Below, piece by piece: positions 22,241 through 34,239 of a stretch of DNA of 64,000 bases; within the stretch, counting starts at the first letter, position 1, and every line of letters begins with the position of its first letter. The notes below the pieces were generated by a model. It was not told the origin of the DNA, ran no database searches, and saw nothing but the letters and a program-made list of their open reading frames with translations. Source of the stretch: Eimeria necatrix (taxonomy: Eukaryota > Apicomplexa > Conoidasida > Eucoccidiorida > Eimeriidae); the NCBI RefSeq assembly GCF_000499385.1, contig NW_013655180.1, forward strand, positions 5,001 through 69,000, written 5' to 3'. The position numbers and the translations under genes are program-made.

Positions 22241-22457
22241 CACTTCCGCGAGGGTCTTGAGGAGCATGTGCTTCGAGAGTTTCATTCCCAAGGCTTTCTC
22301 AAGAGCCTTGCGGGGCCCTGCTGCTAGGGGGGCCCCCCTAGCAGCAGCAAGGGGGGCCCCCCTGTGGGTGAGTGCTGCTGCTGCTGCTGCTGCAGGAAGA
22401 GACACAAAAGGCGACAGCAAAGTGAACTCGCCCAGCGGCCTGCCCAGCGCGCTACGC

Positions 22458-22490
<33 letters not shown>

Positions 22491-22512
22491 CCTGCTGCTG
22501 CTGCTTCCGCAC

Positions 22513-22545
<33 letters not shown>

Positions 22546-22859
22546 ATTTTGCTGCTGCTGCAGTCGGCACCCCGCCGTTCGCCGCCGCCCGGCCGTCTGG
22601 CGGGGCCCCCGAGGAGGCCTCCCTGGGTGCAGCAGCAGCAGCAGCAGGAGCAGCAGCAGCAGCAGCAGGAGCAGCAGCAGCAGCAGCAGGAGCAGCAGCA
22701 GCAGCCAAGCTAGCCACAAGAAGATGCAGCTTCTGCGGCTGCAGCTTTGCCCAAGCAGCAAATGAGGGAGGGGCCAGCAGGGGCCCCCAAACAACAGGGG
22801 CCCCCAACTCTTCTATTTTGCTGCACTGCCACTCCAGTCCCAGGGGCCCCCTCACAGTC

Positions 22860-22905
<46 letters not shown>

Positions 22906-22985
22906 GTGTTTCGGTTGCTGCTGCTGCCTCTGCAGCGGGTCCTGCGGCTTCGGGTGCTCTTGCACCTGCTGTTGCTGCTGCGCTC

Positions 22986-23030
<45 letters not shown>

Positions 23031-23737
23031 TTGTGTTTGGTCCTTCTGGGGGTGAGGAACAGCACTGGGGGCCTCGCGGGGTGCTGCTGCTGCTGCTGCT
23101 GAGACAGCAGCAGCTGCTGCAGCAGCGCAGCAGCTTCAGGGCTGTCGGCTGGCAGCCGCGAGACCCACAGGGGCCCCTTGGGGGCCCCCTCATTTCCAGG
23201 TTCTTTGGGGGCCCCCGGGGGCCCCCCAAGTTGGCTGCTGGGGGCCCCCCAGTCTGCTGCTGCTGCAGCCGCGGGGGCCCCCGAGCAGCTGCTGCTGCTC
23301 CTCGGGCCCTCGGCGAGACAGGAGGGGCCCCCCGGGGGGCCCCCCCAAGAGGCTTGCAGGGGGCCCCCGGGGGCCCCCAAGGGGGGCCCCCTCTCTGGGG
23401 GGCCCCCCAAGGAGGGCCCCTTCAGGGGGCCCCCCAGGAGGGCCCCACTGAGGGTTTCTGAGAGGGCCTCAGCCTCTGCTGGCCTGGGGGGGCCCCCAAG
23501 GGGGGCCCCCCTGAGGGTTTCGGAGAGGGCCTCAGCCTCAGCTGACCCCCGAGGCAGCAAAATGCAAAGGTCTTGACCCTTGAGGGCCCCCTCGAGCTGC
23601 TGCTGCAGCCACTCAGCCACGCTGGGCTCTTCAGGGGCCCCCAGGGGGGGCCCCCAGGGGCCCCTGCTGCAGCGCGGCGGGGGGGCCCCCGGGGGGCCCT
23701 GGGGGCCGCGGGCGGCGCCAGCAGGAACGAAAGGGCC
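22232..23737 (-). CDS. Unknown Ala/Gln-rich protein, possibly upstream part of the HDAC transcript
   Basis: One long frame runs from after a TAG near 23737 to 22232. Non-repetitive islands suggest real coding sequence: EEPSVAEWLQQQLEGAL, KGQDLCILLPRGS, LEWQCSKIEELGAPVVWG, PPSFAAWAKLQPQKLHLL, LGEFTLLSPFVSL and LGMKLSKHMLLKTLAE. Between them lie poly-Ala, poly-Gln and GGP/GAP linkers from CAG and GGGGGCCCC arrays. The 3' end reaches GCGGAA then GTGAGGGTTTAGGG, a likely donor made by the telomere-like array, so it may splice toward the HDAC on the same strand. No ATG was identified, and I do not recognise a domain. Confidence 0.4.
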
Positions 23738-23766
23738 CTATGCCCTGTGTAAAGGCTGGCGCGAGT

Positions 23767-23805
<39 letters not shown>

Positions 23806-24508
23806 GCCAGGCCTTGCTGCTGCAGTGTGAGCTGCTGCTCCTGCTGCAGCCAGCAACAGCAGCAATAGGCAACCTGGGAGCTGCATGCTGCTGCTCCTTA
23901 GGGGCCCCCATGAGGCGCTCGGGGGCCCCCAGGGCTCTCAGGGGGCCCCCCAGCTGCTGCTGCAAGGGGCCCCCAGTGTGCGCCGTGGCTGCGGGCCTTT
24001 TGCTGCCTCTGACTAATTCTGTACCCTAACTGCAGCAGCAAAAGGGTGGTAACACTTTTAGGCCCTAATGGGGTCTTAGGGGCCCCAGGGGGGCCCCCAG
24101 GGGGCCCCCAGGGGGCCCCTCAGGGCCCCTGGGGGCCCCAGGCAGTGCAGCTGCGCAGCAGATGCTGCTGCTGCTGAGACAACACAAAGCTGGGCTGAAG
24201 GTTTTAAGGGATTAAGCTTTAGGGTTTAGGGTTTAGGGTTTATCTGGGGCCAGCGTTGGTGCTGGGGGAAGCGCCATCACTGCAGCAGCAGCAGCTGCTG
24301 CAGGCGCAACTGCAGCAGCAGGAGCTGCTGCAACCGCAGCAGCGGCAGCAGCAGCAACAGCAGCAACAGCAGCAATATCCCATTTCCCTCATTCTCCCCG
24401 AAATGCTGCCTGTGCCCGCCGCCGCCCCGCCGTGCCCCGCCTCCGCACGGCCCAGGCTCTAGGGTTTAGGGTTTAGGGTTTAGGGTTTAGGGTTTAGGGT
24501 TTTGCACA
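23738..24508. other. Region between unknown minus gene and RBBP5-like gene
   Basis: The stretch contains GGGGGCCCC blocks (23897-23975, 24080-24140), CTG/CAG runs and AGGGTTT arrays at about 24218-24242 and 24462-24502. A short plus-strand open segment (24256-24462, ending SARPRL and TAG) could be an upstream exon of the RBBP5-like gene. Evidence is weak. Confidence 0.4.
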
Positions 24509-24782
24509 ATGACTTTGCCGGGGCCCCACGCCTCGGGGGGGCCCCCAGGGGCCTCGCGGCTCGATTTGCTGCTGCAGCAGCCGCAGGATCTGCTGGCGCT
24601 GCCGTGTCTGCCGCAGTCTCAGCTGCATCCGTGGGTGCAGCGGCTGCAGCTGCGGGAGCAGCAGCAGCAGCAGCGGCAGCAGCTGCTGCTGCAGCAGCAA
24701 ACCACGGGCCCGGAGACGCTCTTCGCGCTGGCCTACAACTCCGCCGCCTGCGCCAACTGCAGCAGCAGCAACTGCAGCGGCT

Positions 24783-24815
<33 letters not shown>

Positions 24816-25094
24816 CCAGCGACTCTGAGGCGCCAGGCATCCGGGGGCGCGGGAGCAGCATGTTTACGAAGGAAGAAGCAGCAGCTGCGTCTGCAGCAGC
24901 AGCAGCGCTGACAGCAGCAACGCCTGCAGCAGCAGCAGGAGCAGCAGGCTCCCGAATGTACCCCGAGCTGCTGCGCGGCTACAGCAGCTTTGCTGTTAGC
25001 GAGGGGGGTTTGCTGCTTGCTGCTGCAGCAGGAAGAGATGTGCAGCTTTTCTCTATGGACACTCTTGCCCTCTACGCCTACGTGCAGCTGCACT

Positions 25095-25128
<34 letters not shown>

Positions 25129-25314
25129 GAGCAGCAGCAGCAAGCAGCAGCAGCCACCTGCAGAGGAAGCGCCGACGAATGGGCGCGCCGCAGCAGCAGC
25201 AACGCCAGCGACTGCAGCAGCAGCAGCAGCTGCTGCTGCTGCTGCTGCTGCTGCGGAAGAGCTGCCAGGGCCTTCGCGGGGCTGCAGCCTGCCAAACGGA
25301 TTAACGGAAATGCC

Positions 25315-25345
<31 letters not shown>

Positions 25346-25689
25346 CTGCAGCCAGTGCAGCAGCTGCAGTTTGCTGCAGCAGACCGTGTGCTGCTAGTGC
25401 TTACTGGCTGCTGCCGCCTTTTCTTATTCTCTTTGCTGCAGCAGCAGCCGGCGCTGCTGCTGCTGCTGGACCTGCACCAGGTGTACATGCAGGCCATCCC
25501 TGCGCTGGGGCTGCAGCAGCAGCAGCAGCAGCAGCAGCAAAAGCAGCAGCAGCAACTCCTCGCGAGGCGCAGCAAGGCCAAAGACGATGAAGCGGAAGCT
25601 AACGAAGACCCCGAGCAGCAGCAGCAGCAGCAGCAGATGGAGGAGCAGCAGGAGGAGAAGCAGCAGCAAGGTGAGGGGGAGTTCGAACA

Positions 25690-25724
<35 letters not shown>

Positions 25725-25839
25725 TGGAGAGCGCCGAAGCTTTGAACTCCAGGGAGCAGCAGCAACAGCAGGAGGCGCTGCAGCAGCAGGAGATGCAGCA
25801 GGAGAGTCAAGAGTCGCAGCAGCAGCCACAGCAAGCGCT

Positions 25840-25870
<31 letters not shown>

Positions 25871-26309
25871 GAGCTGCAGCAGCAGCAAATGCCTGAAGGC
25901 AGTAGCGCTCAGGCCCCGAGAGGGCGGCCTGGTGGCAGCAGCAACAGCAGCAGCCGCAGCAGCAGCAAGGGTCAAGCGTGGGCCGAGGAGCAGCAGTTGG
26001 GTGATTCAGCAGCAGCAGCAGCTGCTGCTGCTGCTGCTGCTGCTGCTGACACCGAGAGAGTGAAGATCTGCTGCCTGCAGCTGGTCTCGCTGCTGCTGCC
26101 GCCTGCTGTGTCTCTTACAGAGCGGCGGGCAGATGATGCCTGGCGGCTTGCTGTTGCTGCTGCTGCTGCAGCAGGAGAGGCAGCAGCAGCAGCAGCAGCA
26201 TTTGCTGCTGCTGCTTCCGAAGAAAAGAGTCTCCGAGCTGCTGCAGCACGCAAGAATGCCACGCACGCCGAAGGCGGCCCGTCAGCTGCAGCTGCTGCGG
26301 CTTCAGAGG

Positions 26310-26355
<46 letters not shown>

Positions 26356-26796
26356 TCTGGAAGCTTTATCAGGAGGAGGCAGCATGTCTTTGATTGTTTC
26401 ATTTGCTGCAGACCCTCGGGCTGAGGGCGAGAGCTGTACGTACACTGCGCCGCTGCTGCTGCAGTTTGCGTTGCAGCCGCAGCAGCTGCTGCTGCAGTAC
26501 CTGCGGCAGCAGCTGCTGCGGCAGCACCGGCAGCAGCAGCTGCTGCTGCAGCAAGCCCCAAACTTCCCTAAACTCTTCCATTTGTCTTCTTTGTCGATGC
26601 TGCCTCCCTCTTGCTGCTGCTACAATGCAGAAGTGCTGTGGGGTTGCTGCGGAGAGCTGCTGCCTCCCGCCAGCAGCAGCAGCAGCAGCTGCAGCAGCAG
26701 CGACCGATGGTCCCTGACTGGCCGCAGCAGCAACTTCCCCTTTTGCTGCTTCTCTCGCCGGCCCCTCAACCAGCTAAGACTGCAGCTTTTCTCTGT

Positions 26797-26841
<45 letters not shown>

Positions 26842-26947
26842 AGCAGAAGACCTCGTGGCGGTGTGCTCGCCGACCGGCACGTTGTGGCTGTTGCGGCTGC
26901 TGCAGCAGGATGAGCGGCAGCTGCTACAGCCGCAGCAGCAGCAACAG

Positions 26948-26985
<38 letters not shown>

Positions 26986-27512
26986 ACAGCAGCAGCAGGT
27001 GGCAGAGATTGTGGGGTGTGCACACTTTGCTGCTGCAGCAGCGCCAGTGGAAGTTAAGGCGAGGCCTGACGGAGGGATGCTGCTGGTGCGGGCTGTGGAG
27101 AGGCTTGTTGCTGTTCGCATTTCTAGCAGCAGCAGCGCAGCAGCAGCAGCAGCTGCTGCTGCTGCTGCTGATGGCGAAGAAGCTGGACAAGAGGCAGAAG
27201 CTGGGAAAGGCGAGGCTGCTGAGCCCATAGAGGCAGCAGATGCAGCAGCAGCAGCAGCAGCAGCAGCTGAGCCAAGTGCGATGGCTGCAGAAGCAGCGCC
27301 GGAAGCAGCAGCAGCAGCTGCAGCAGCAGCGGCTGCAGCAGCAGCAGTAGAGGCACCGGCCAGTGAACAGAGGAAGAGGCTGAGAGATGATAGTTGGGAG
27401 CAGCAGCAGCAGCAAACAGAGCTCAGCTTGCAGCAGCAGCAGGACACGCAGCAGCAGCAGCAGAAAGAGCCGCAGATGCAGCACCACTCGAGGCCTGCTG
27501 ATACCAATGGCT

Positions 27513-27552
<40 letters not shown>

Positions 27553-28144
27553 TTTGCCTCCAGAGGACGGAGAGAAGAGTCCCAGCAGGAAGCGGAGGCT
27601 GGGGCCTGCAGACGTCTCCGGGCTTATTGCAGCAGCAGCAGATGCAGCAAGTGTTGCAGCAGCAGCAGCAGCAGATGCAGCAGCAGCAGCAACGACGGCA
27701 GGCGATACAGCAGCTTCTGGAGAAGCAGCAGCTGCTGCTGCAGGAGCAGCAGCAGAGGATGTGACTGCAGGCCGGATGACAGAGGCAGAAGCTGCAGCAG
27801 CAAAAGAAGCAGCTGAAGCTGCAGCAGCAAAAGAAGCAGCCCGGAGCGGCGCAGCGGCAGGAGCAGCAAGAGCAGCAGCAGCAGCAGCAGCAGCTGTAGG
27901 CGACGAAGCAGCGGCGGCAGAAATGACCGCAGCGCCAGAAGCAGCAGCAGAGGGCGCAGAAGCAGGAGCCGCAGCAGCGACAGCAGCAGCAGCAGCAGCA
28001 GCAGCAGACAGCGCAGCCGCAGGAGCCTCAGCAGCGACAGCAGCAGCAGCAGCAGCAGCAGTGGCAGCAGCAGGACAAGCCGCCGCGGGGGCAGCCGGCG
28101 CCCAAGGAGGATCAGCGGACGGCGCAGAACTCGCAGATGAAGCC

Positions 28145-28178
<34 letters not shown>

Positions 28179-28757
28179 CAGCAGCAGCAGCAGGAGGATC
28201 GGGAGAGGAGGAAGGTGTGGGTGAGGGGAGGGAAGGGTGCGGGCTGCCGCTGCAGCTGCTGCTGCAGTTCGTGCAGCAAGACCGCGTGCAGCGGGAGAAG
28301 TACACTTGCTGCTGCTTCAGCAGCAGCAGCAGCACGGAGCAGCCGTCCATTGCTGCTGTTGCTGCTGACCGCGGCAGCACCACTGGACTCTACATGGTGG
28401 ATGTTGCTGCTGCGCATGCAATAGAAGCTGTGGTGTTGGCTTTGGAGACCAGCAAGCTGCAGCGGCTGCTGCAGCTGCAGTGGGCGCCTCGCAGCAGCTG
28501 CGGGCTGCCTGGGGGCGTGGCTGCTGCTGCTGCTGCGCGCTGCTGCAGCAGCAGCAGCAGCAGCAGCAGCACCCTCGTCGCCCTCGAACGCCGCCAGGGG
28601 CTGCTGCTGCTGCTGCAGCCCAAACGCCGCAGCATTTGGAATTTGCTGCTGCCAGACTTCGAAAGAATTGAAAAAAACGTCGAAGTCGTGGAGGGCCCCG
28701 CGGAGTTCGACGCTGTACAGACACCCCAGCAGCAGCAGCACTCGCCCCTCTACGCCG
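24509..28757 (+). CDS. RBBP5/SWD1-like WD-repeat protein, greatly expanded
   Basis: RBBP5/Swd1 is a WD-repeat core subunit of the COMPASS/MLL histone H3K4 methyltransferase complex. The best evidence is the segment at about residues 1250-1405: FVQQDRVQREKYTCCCFS, AAVADRGSTTGLYMVD, LQRLLQLQWAPRSS, RRSIWNLLLPDFERIEKN and VEVVEGPAEFD. It follows the end of the RBBP5 propeller and its acidic motif in order and spacing. Earlier propeller-like strands include GGLLLAAAAGRDVQLFSMD (residues about 165-190) and LVAVCSPTGTLWLLRLL (about 785-801). Propeller strands are separated by poly-Gln, poly-Ala, poly-Ser and mixed Ala/Glu stretches, making the protein more than three times the usual size. ATG at 24509 follows an AGGGTTT array; an upstream exon is possible. 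Some internal repeats may be introns. Moderate confidence in the family. Confidence 0.68.
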
Positions 28758-28766
28758 TCAGTCCAC

Positions 28767-28815
<49 letters not shown>

Positions 28816-28989
28816 TGCTGCGGGTCTTGGGGCGGCTGCTCAGCTGCGGACGCACGGCCGGCTGCTCTGCGCCTTCTGCTGCTGCTGCGCCTTCTGCTGC
28901 TGCTGCTGCGCCTTCTGCTGCTGCTGCTGTTGCGCCTTCTGCTGCTGCTGCTGCGCCTTCTGCTGCTGCTGCTGCTGCTGCATGCCCGT

Positions 28990-29109
28990 GCTGCTGCTGC
29001 TGCCGCGCTTCTGCAGGCCCTGCGGCGCTTCATCGCCAGCACTGACCCCACCAGCGGGCTTCCCTGCTGCAGCCCGGCCTTTTTGCTGCCGCCGGTGCAG
29101 GGGCCCCCG

Positions 29110-29141
<32 letters not shown>

Positions 29142-29298
29142 GCGGCCGCTGCTGTGGAGTTGCTTCGAGCCGCTGTCTGCTGTTGCTGCTGCTTACGCTG
29201 CAGCAGCAACACTCACAGACGAAGACGGAGAGACGCAGCTGCAGGACCTTGCTGCTGCATTTGCCCGGACGCTGGAGGGGACAGCAGCAACAGCAGCA

Positions 29299-29338
<40 letters not shown>

Positions 29339-29445
29339 TGGCAGCAGCGAAGGCTGCGCAGGCTTCTTTCTACCCTTCTGTTTCGTTCTGGGTGCAGCAC
29401 CCGATTTGGGGGGACCTAATGCGGCTGCACCGACTGTGCGCAGAC

Positions 29446-29481
<36 letters not shown>

Positions 29482-29606
29482 CGGCTGCAGCAGCAGCTGC
29501 CGCGAATAAGTGCATTTTCAGCCCGCAGCGAGTGGCTGCCAGGGCCCGCTGGGGGCCCCCCGGGGCCCCCGCAAGTAGACATGGCCGTGGACGGCGGCAG
29601 CAGCAG

Positions 29607-29639
<33 letters not shown>

Positions 29640-29868
29640 AGCAGCAGCAGCGCCGCCCGAGGGGGGCCCCCAGAAGTCTTTAAAGCAGCAATTTCAAGAA
29701 ATAATCTGCAGCAGCCGAGCTCGGTATGCGGCACGAATGGCGGGAAGGACGCTGCAGCCCCCGCTGCAGCAGCAGCAGGATTTGCTGCTGCACTGCAGCA
29801 GCGTCCACGAAGGCAGCAGCAGCAGCAGCAGCAGCAGCGGCAGCAGCTCGTTGCAGCAGCAACAGTGA
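28990..29868 (+). CDS. Further coding block, unknown; C-terminal exon of the RBBP5-like gene or a separate gene
   Basis: The frame differs from the preceding one. The switch lies in the CTG-rich 28757-28990 stretch, probably an intron beginning near the (CTG)n run at 28772. Non-repetitive pieces look coding: LLQALRRFIASTDPTSG, PLLWSCFEPLSAVAAAY, DEDGETQLQDLAAAFARTL, SFYPSVSFWVQHPIWGDL, MRLHRLCADP and KQQFQEIICSSRARYAARM, ending LQQQQ and TGA. I do not recognise a family. RBBP5 proteins do carry C-terminal extensions, but similarity to them is not evident here. Confidence 0.5.
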
Positions 29869-30123
29869 AAGCAAACAGTGGTAAGACTCTGTCGTGTTTA
29901 CTGTGGGGTGTTTGCCCCGGCAGCCACGGGATTTGCTGCTGCGGGGGGAGCAGCAGCAGCGGCTGCTGCTGCTGCTGCTCCTGCTGGAGCTCTTGCTGCT
30001 GCTGCTGCAGCGACAACTGCAGTGCGCCGCAGGGCCTCTGCGAGGCAAGGGCTAACAGAAGGCGCAGCAGCAGCAGCAGCAGCAGCAGCAGCTGCTGCTG
30101 CTGCTGCTGCTGCTTCAGTGAGT

Positions 30124-30382
30124 TTAGTTTCTAAGCAAATAAATGCGCTCTGCAAAGGGGAAAATATGGCTAAGTCCTTTTGGCCCGAAGAGCAAACCCT
30201 CACTGGCGAGCTTCCGGCGAGCAGCTTCTAGGGTTTTGAAGCCTTGGCTGTTTTCCTTGGCTCGTCTGCGCAGCAGGGCTAGGGTTTAGGGTTTAGGGTT
30301 TAGGGTTTAGGGTTTGCAGCAGCGCACTGGTTGAGGTCGTGGGTGAAGCGTATTTGGGCCTTTCGCTGCAGAGGCCTCTTTA

Positions 30383-30425
<43 letters not shown>

Positions 30426-30541
30426 ACTCGAGGGGGGCTTTACCTCAGCTTTCCTCTTGAGCTCTGAGTTGCATTAAAGTTGCAAAGAGATTCAGCTGCT
30501 GCTGAGCCGCTGCGCAGCTCCCGTACCTTCCAGGGGGTCCT

Positions 30542-30592
<51 letters not shown>

Positions 30593-30887
30593 TGGGGTCA
30601 GGGCAAGCGGCCTGGAGTTGAACTCGAGACTAACCGTCGCCTGCCGGGCCTCTGCAGCCACGTTGATAACTGTGTAAGGCGGAGGATTGCTTTCGGAGAA
30701 TCCAGGAAGCTGCGGGAGGGCCAGTTGTGGTGTCAGTGGGCTTTGCTGCTGCTGCTGCTGCTGCTGCTGCGTGCGCGCCCACCTGTGCAAGTCGGAGGAG
30801 GGGGGGCTGATCTGCGGCGGCCCCGCGGCCGTTGCTGGCCAGCAGCGCGCCGAAAGAAAGAAAAACACAAAACAACTTCATTTCCAA
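30124..30887 (-). CDS. Small secreted protein of unknown function (186 aa)
   Basis: Exons (minus): 30887-30783, 30709-30444, 30365-30318, 30265-30124; phases agree. MEMKLFCVFLSFGALLASNG is a clear signal peptide. It is followed by LRLAQ-LPGFSESNPPPYTVINVAAEARQ..., a poly-Ala tract, RRTPWKVRELRSGS and a C-terminal KTLEAARRKLASEG...ERIYLLRN plus TAA. Intron 3 uses a GC donor directly attached to a telomere-like array (GCAAACCCTAAACCC). A signal peptide followed by a basic, Ser/Ala-rich region is compatible with secretion or apicoplast import; this is inference. A different exon 3 donor (GTGCGC) would give an earlier stop, so the C-terminus is less certain. Confidence 0.55.
30279..30317 (-). repeat. 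Telomere-like array at a GC donor
   Basis: AGGGTTT on the plus strand, reading GCAAACCCTAAACCC in the sense of the small secreted gene. It forms intron 3 of that model. Confidence 0.75.
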
Positions 30888-31558
30888 TTAGTGAAAGTCC
30901 TAAAACAAATAACTGAATCGCTACGAGTGAGATCGCGGGCGCGCGAGCTGCTGCGGTTTCAGGTGTACAGGCACCTCTGCCGAGCCTCTCGCGTTCTGCG
31001 GAGAGATGCAGCTGCTGCTCGGCGGAAAGCGAGCGTCATTTAATTCTTTTGCAGTTTATTTGCTCGCGGCTTTTCTATTTAGCAAATGCCACTCGCGGAG
31101 TGCGGCTGTCTGCCGAGTTTGGCGGCGGTTTTCTACAGATCGAAACTATTCTGCTGCTGCCAGTCCTGCTGCTGTGCAGATTCGAACTAGTGAAAGCTGA
31201 GTCTAGGGGGCCGACACGGGTTTGTTCTTTAGTTCTTTTTGGAATAAGGAAAACAAAACTGCATTTTTCTTTTTTTGCGAAGTTCAAAAGAAGTTTTGGG
31301 AGAATTCCACTTCAGAATCCAGCAAGTCCTGAAGAGGCGAGCCAGTCTGTCTGGACGAGCCAGCGCAGCAGCAGCAGCCGGAGGGGATCGGGGAGCTTTC
31401 CGCGGGGGCGCATGCAGGATTGGCGGCACAGAAGTGGAGGCGAAGTTGAATTAAGTTTGAAAAGAAAATTAAAAGGAGAAAAAGGCATTAATTTGCGTTT
31501 TGGAGAGATTCCGCGGCGGAGTGCCGCAGCAGCAGCCCGAGCCGCGCGAGCCGCAGCC

Positions 31559-31596
<38 letters not shown>

Positions 31597-31745
31597 TCGG
31601 CCACCGACCCCACCGGGGAGCCCCCACTGCAGCAGCAAGCCCCCGTTCGTTAGTTAGTGTCTGGGGCAAGGCGAAGCGAAAGCAGTTTGTGGAGTTTGGA
31701 GATTTGCTGCGAGCTGTTTGAAAGGGCGGCGGACTTGCGGGGTCG

Positions 31746-31793
<48 letters not shown>

Positions 31794-31893
31794 GGGTCGC
31801 GGCGGGGCAGGGCTTGCTGCGAGGCGTTGGGACTTTGCTGCAGGAGCCTCTGGGGCGCGGCGCGGGCCTGGCGGGGTGTACGTACACCGCAGA

Positions 31894-32344
31894 ATGGAGG
31901 CAGCCATCGCGGAGCGGGTGGAGCAGTTCCTGGCGGCGGTGGCCGCGGAGGAGGGCCCCCCGGGGGCCCCGGGGGCCCCGGGGGCCCCCCTGGGGGCCCC
32001 CCTGGGGGCCCCCCCGGGGGCCCCCAACGGCGGCGCAGCGGCCGTGGACGCGCAGCAAGAAATAACGGAGTTGATCCTGGACGGGCGGTGCATTCGAAGC
32101 ATTTCAGCAGCAGACGCAGCGGCTCTGGCGAAGTTTGAAAATTTAACAAAACTGACTTTGAACCAAACTGGGCTTTCCTCTTTGGAGAACTTGCCGGTGA
32201 TGCCGGGTGTACGTACACTCGAAGCCACGGACAACCACCTCGCCAAAGACCTGCACTTTCTCGTCCAAGCCTTTCCCAACCTCCGCAAGCTCCAGCTCGG
32301 CGGCAACCACCTCAAGACCTTCCAGGACCTACAGCCCCTCGTCC

Positions 32345-32395
<51 letters not shown>

Positions 32396-33010
32396 GGGGG
32401 GGGGAGGTTCGAGCGGCGGGCGCAGTTTAGGGGTTGGGGGCGGGGTTTGGGTCCGGGTTTGGGGTTAGTAGGGTTTAGTAGGGTTTAGTAGGGTCTAGTA
32501 GGGTTTAGTAGGGTTTAGTAGGGTTTAGGGTTTAGGGTTTAGGGTTTAGGGTTTAGGGTTTAGGGTTTGGGTTTGCGGCAGGCGGGGCTGACGCAGCTGG
32601 AGCAGCTGGGGCTGGACCTGAACCCCGTGGCTGCGCTGCCGGGCTACAGAGAGAAAGTCTTTTTGCTGCTGCCTTCCCTCCAAGTCCTCGACTCCCGAGA
32701 CCGCCTCGGCGAGGAGAGGGAGGCCCCCGACTCCGACGAAGACGACGAGGACGAAGGTCAGAAAACCCTTCCAAAGGGTACTCCACGGGCCTCGGGGGCC
32801 CCCAGGGGGCCCCGGGGGGCCCCCGGGGGCCCCCGGGGGGCCTCGGGGGGCCCCGGGGGGCCCCCGGGGGGCCTCGGGGGGCCCCGGGGGGCCCCAGAAG
32901 GGGCCCGGAGGGGCCCGGGGGGCTCTCTGGGGCTGCGGTGGTTTGGAGTGGGGTGGAGGGGAGGGTTGTGCGGGGGAGATGGCCTGCTGCTGCTGCTGCT
33001 GCTGCTGTTA

Positions 33011-33050
<40 letters not shown>

Positions 33051-33366
33051 GGTGTGTGGAGCGTGTTTGGGGGGTCGTCGGGGTGTACGTACACCGGGGC
33101 GGCTGCGGTGTCTGCGCAGCTGCGCGCGGGGGGGGTTTGCGCGGAGTTGGCGTCAGTTTTGTTCGTTTGAAGGCAATTTAGGATTTATTTTTTTAATTTT
33201 TTTTGCAGAAGAAGGCGAAGAAGTCGACACGACTCTCAAGGACTTCTACGAGGCCGAAATGCCGGAACAAGACGCCGAAGACGCGGAGGACTTCGAGCCG
33301 CCGTGCGAGGCGGAGGAGGACGAGGACATCGACGAGGAGGACGAGGGTGCCGCGAACTTGCACTAA
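31894..33366 (+). CDS. ANP32-like leucine-rich repeat protein with acidic tail
   Basis: Exons: 31894-32340, 32582-32756, 33209-33366 (259 codons), with phases agreeing. ANP32 proteins are nuclear LRR proteins with an acidic C-terminal tail that act in histone chaperoning and phosphatase regulation. LRRs are clear: ITELILDGRCIRSIS, FENLTKLTLNQTGLSSL, LRKLQLGGNHLKTF and LTQLEQLGLDLNPV. They are followed by the ANP32 cap YREKVFLLLPSLQVLDSRD and EAPDSDEDDEDE; the tail DEEDEGAANLH ends at TAA. An extra Gly/Ala/Pro linker from GGGGGCCCC lies at the N-terminus. The ATG sits 2 nt after ACACCGCAG, so the palindrome at 31877-31890 may form a 3' splice site of a 5' UTR intron. The donor at 32341 is GTCCGC followed by (AGC)n; if unused, a poly-Ser run would be coding. 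Confidence 0.88.
32341..33208 (+). repeat. Repeat content of the two ANP32-like introns (32341-32581, 32757-33208)
   Basis: Intron 1 holds (CAG)n (32347-32395), then GGTTTAGTA units and AGGGTTT units up to TTGCGGCAG. Intron 2 holds a GGGGGCCCC array (32800-32920), CTG runs (32986-33050) and a palindrome (GGTGTACGTACACC, 33082-33095), ending TTTTTTTTGCAG. Exon 2 (32582-32756) lies between them and is not repeat. Confidence 0.85.
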
Positions 33367-33588
33367 ATTCGAATTTAAATGCAAATTTAAATGCAAATTC
33401 AAATTTAAATTCAAATTTTAATTCTAATTAAACTTAATTTGCGAAAATTCGACCAAAATTGAGGCCTTTCGTCACAAGTTCCAAACCCGCAGCTGCAGCA
33501 ATTCGGAAATGCAAAAAGAGGCTTTGCGCCGCTTGCTGCGGTGTACAGACACTGCAGCAATGTTGCGTTGCAATTCTGTTTCATTCTT

Positions 33589-33636
<48 letters not shown>

Positions 33637-33659
33637 GCTGCTGCGTCTTTCGAAGCAGA

Positions 33660-33745
33660 CAGCCGCGGGGTGTCTGTACACCTCAGCAGCAAGCGGGTGT
33701 CTGTACACCGCAGCAGCAGCCGCGGGGTGTCTGTACACCTCAACT
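33660..33745. repeat. Three spaced copies of the palindrome variant GGTGTCTGTACACC
   Basis: Copies at about 33668-33681, 33697-33710 and 33727-33740, about 29-30 bp apart, are separated by CAGCAG-rich linkers. Another relative (GGTGTACAGACACT) lies near 33540 and GTGTACGTACACCCC-like sequence near 33873. The region is the spacer between the ANP32-like gene and the ARF-like gene. Confidence 0.85.
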
Positions 33746-33944
33746 CGGGCTCGAGCTCTTCGTTCATTCTTTCTTCTTTTGCTGCGCCAGCAGCAGCAGC
33801 AAACCCTCAGCAGCAAACGGGGGCTAAACCCTAAACCCTAACTAAACCCTAGCCCCCCACTCCCACCCAGCTGTACGTACACCCCAAGGGGCCTCAACAA
33901 CACCCTCAAAATGCTCTTCACTGCCACTTCTTTCTTTCTTTAGT

Positions 33945-34235
33945 AAAGCCCCGGGGGGCCCCCAAGGGGGCCCCCAAGGCTTGGGGGCCCCCCCTGGGGG
34001 GCCCCCGAGACTTGGGGGCCCCTCCTGGGGGGCCCCCTTCCTAGGGGGCCCCCGCAGTTAAAGGGGGCCCTCTACAAAGCCCCTTATAAGGGGGGCCCCC
34101 TTCGGGGGGCCCCCTAGAAAGAGCCCACTGGGGGCCCCCTAGAGGAGGGCCCCCTTAGGGGGGCCCCCCTAGGGGGCCCCAAAAAAGGACCCTTTTAGGG
34201 GCCCCCAGGGGGGCCCCCTGGGGGGCCCCCCGATG
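33945..34235. repeat. GGGGGCCCC array
   Basis: Dense GGGGGCCCCC units with short spacers end immediately before the stop codon of the ARF-like gene, so it probably forms that gene's 3' UTR or terminator region. Confidence 0.85.
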
Positions 34236-34239
34236 GCCG

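Noticed and set aside
28860..28985. Poly-Cys (AFCCCC) segment as a metal-binding domain
   Set aside because: It is one frame of a GCC-TTCTGCTGCTG simple repeat at the place where the coding frame changes, probably intronic.
30124..30265. Similarity to exonuclease VII large subunit (LEAARRKLASEGL)
   Set aside because: Only about 15 residues resemble it, the protein is 186 aa with a signal peptide, and no OB fold or catalytic region is present.
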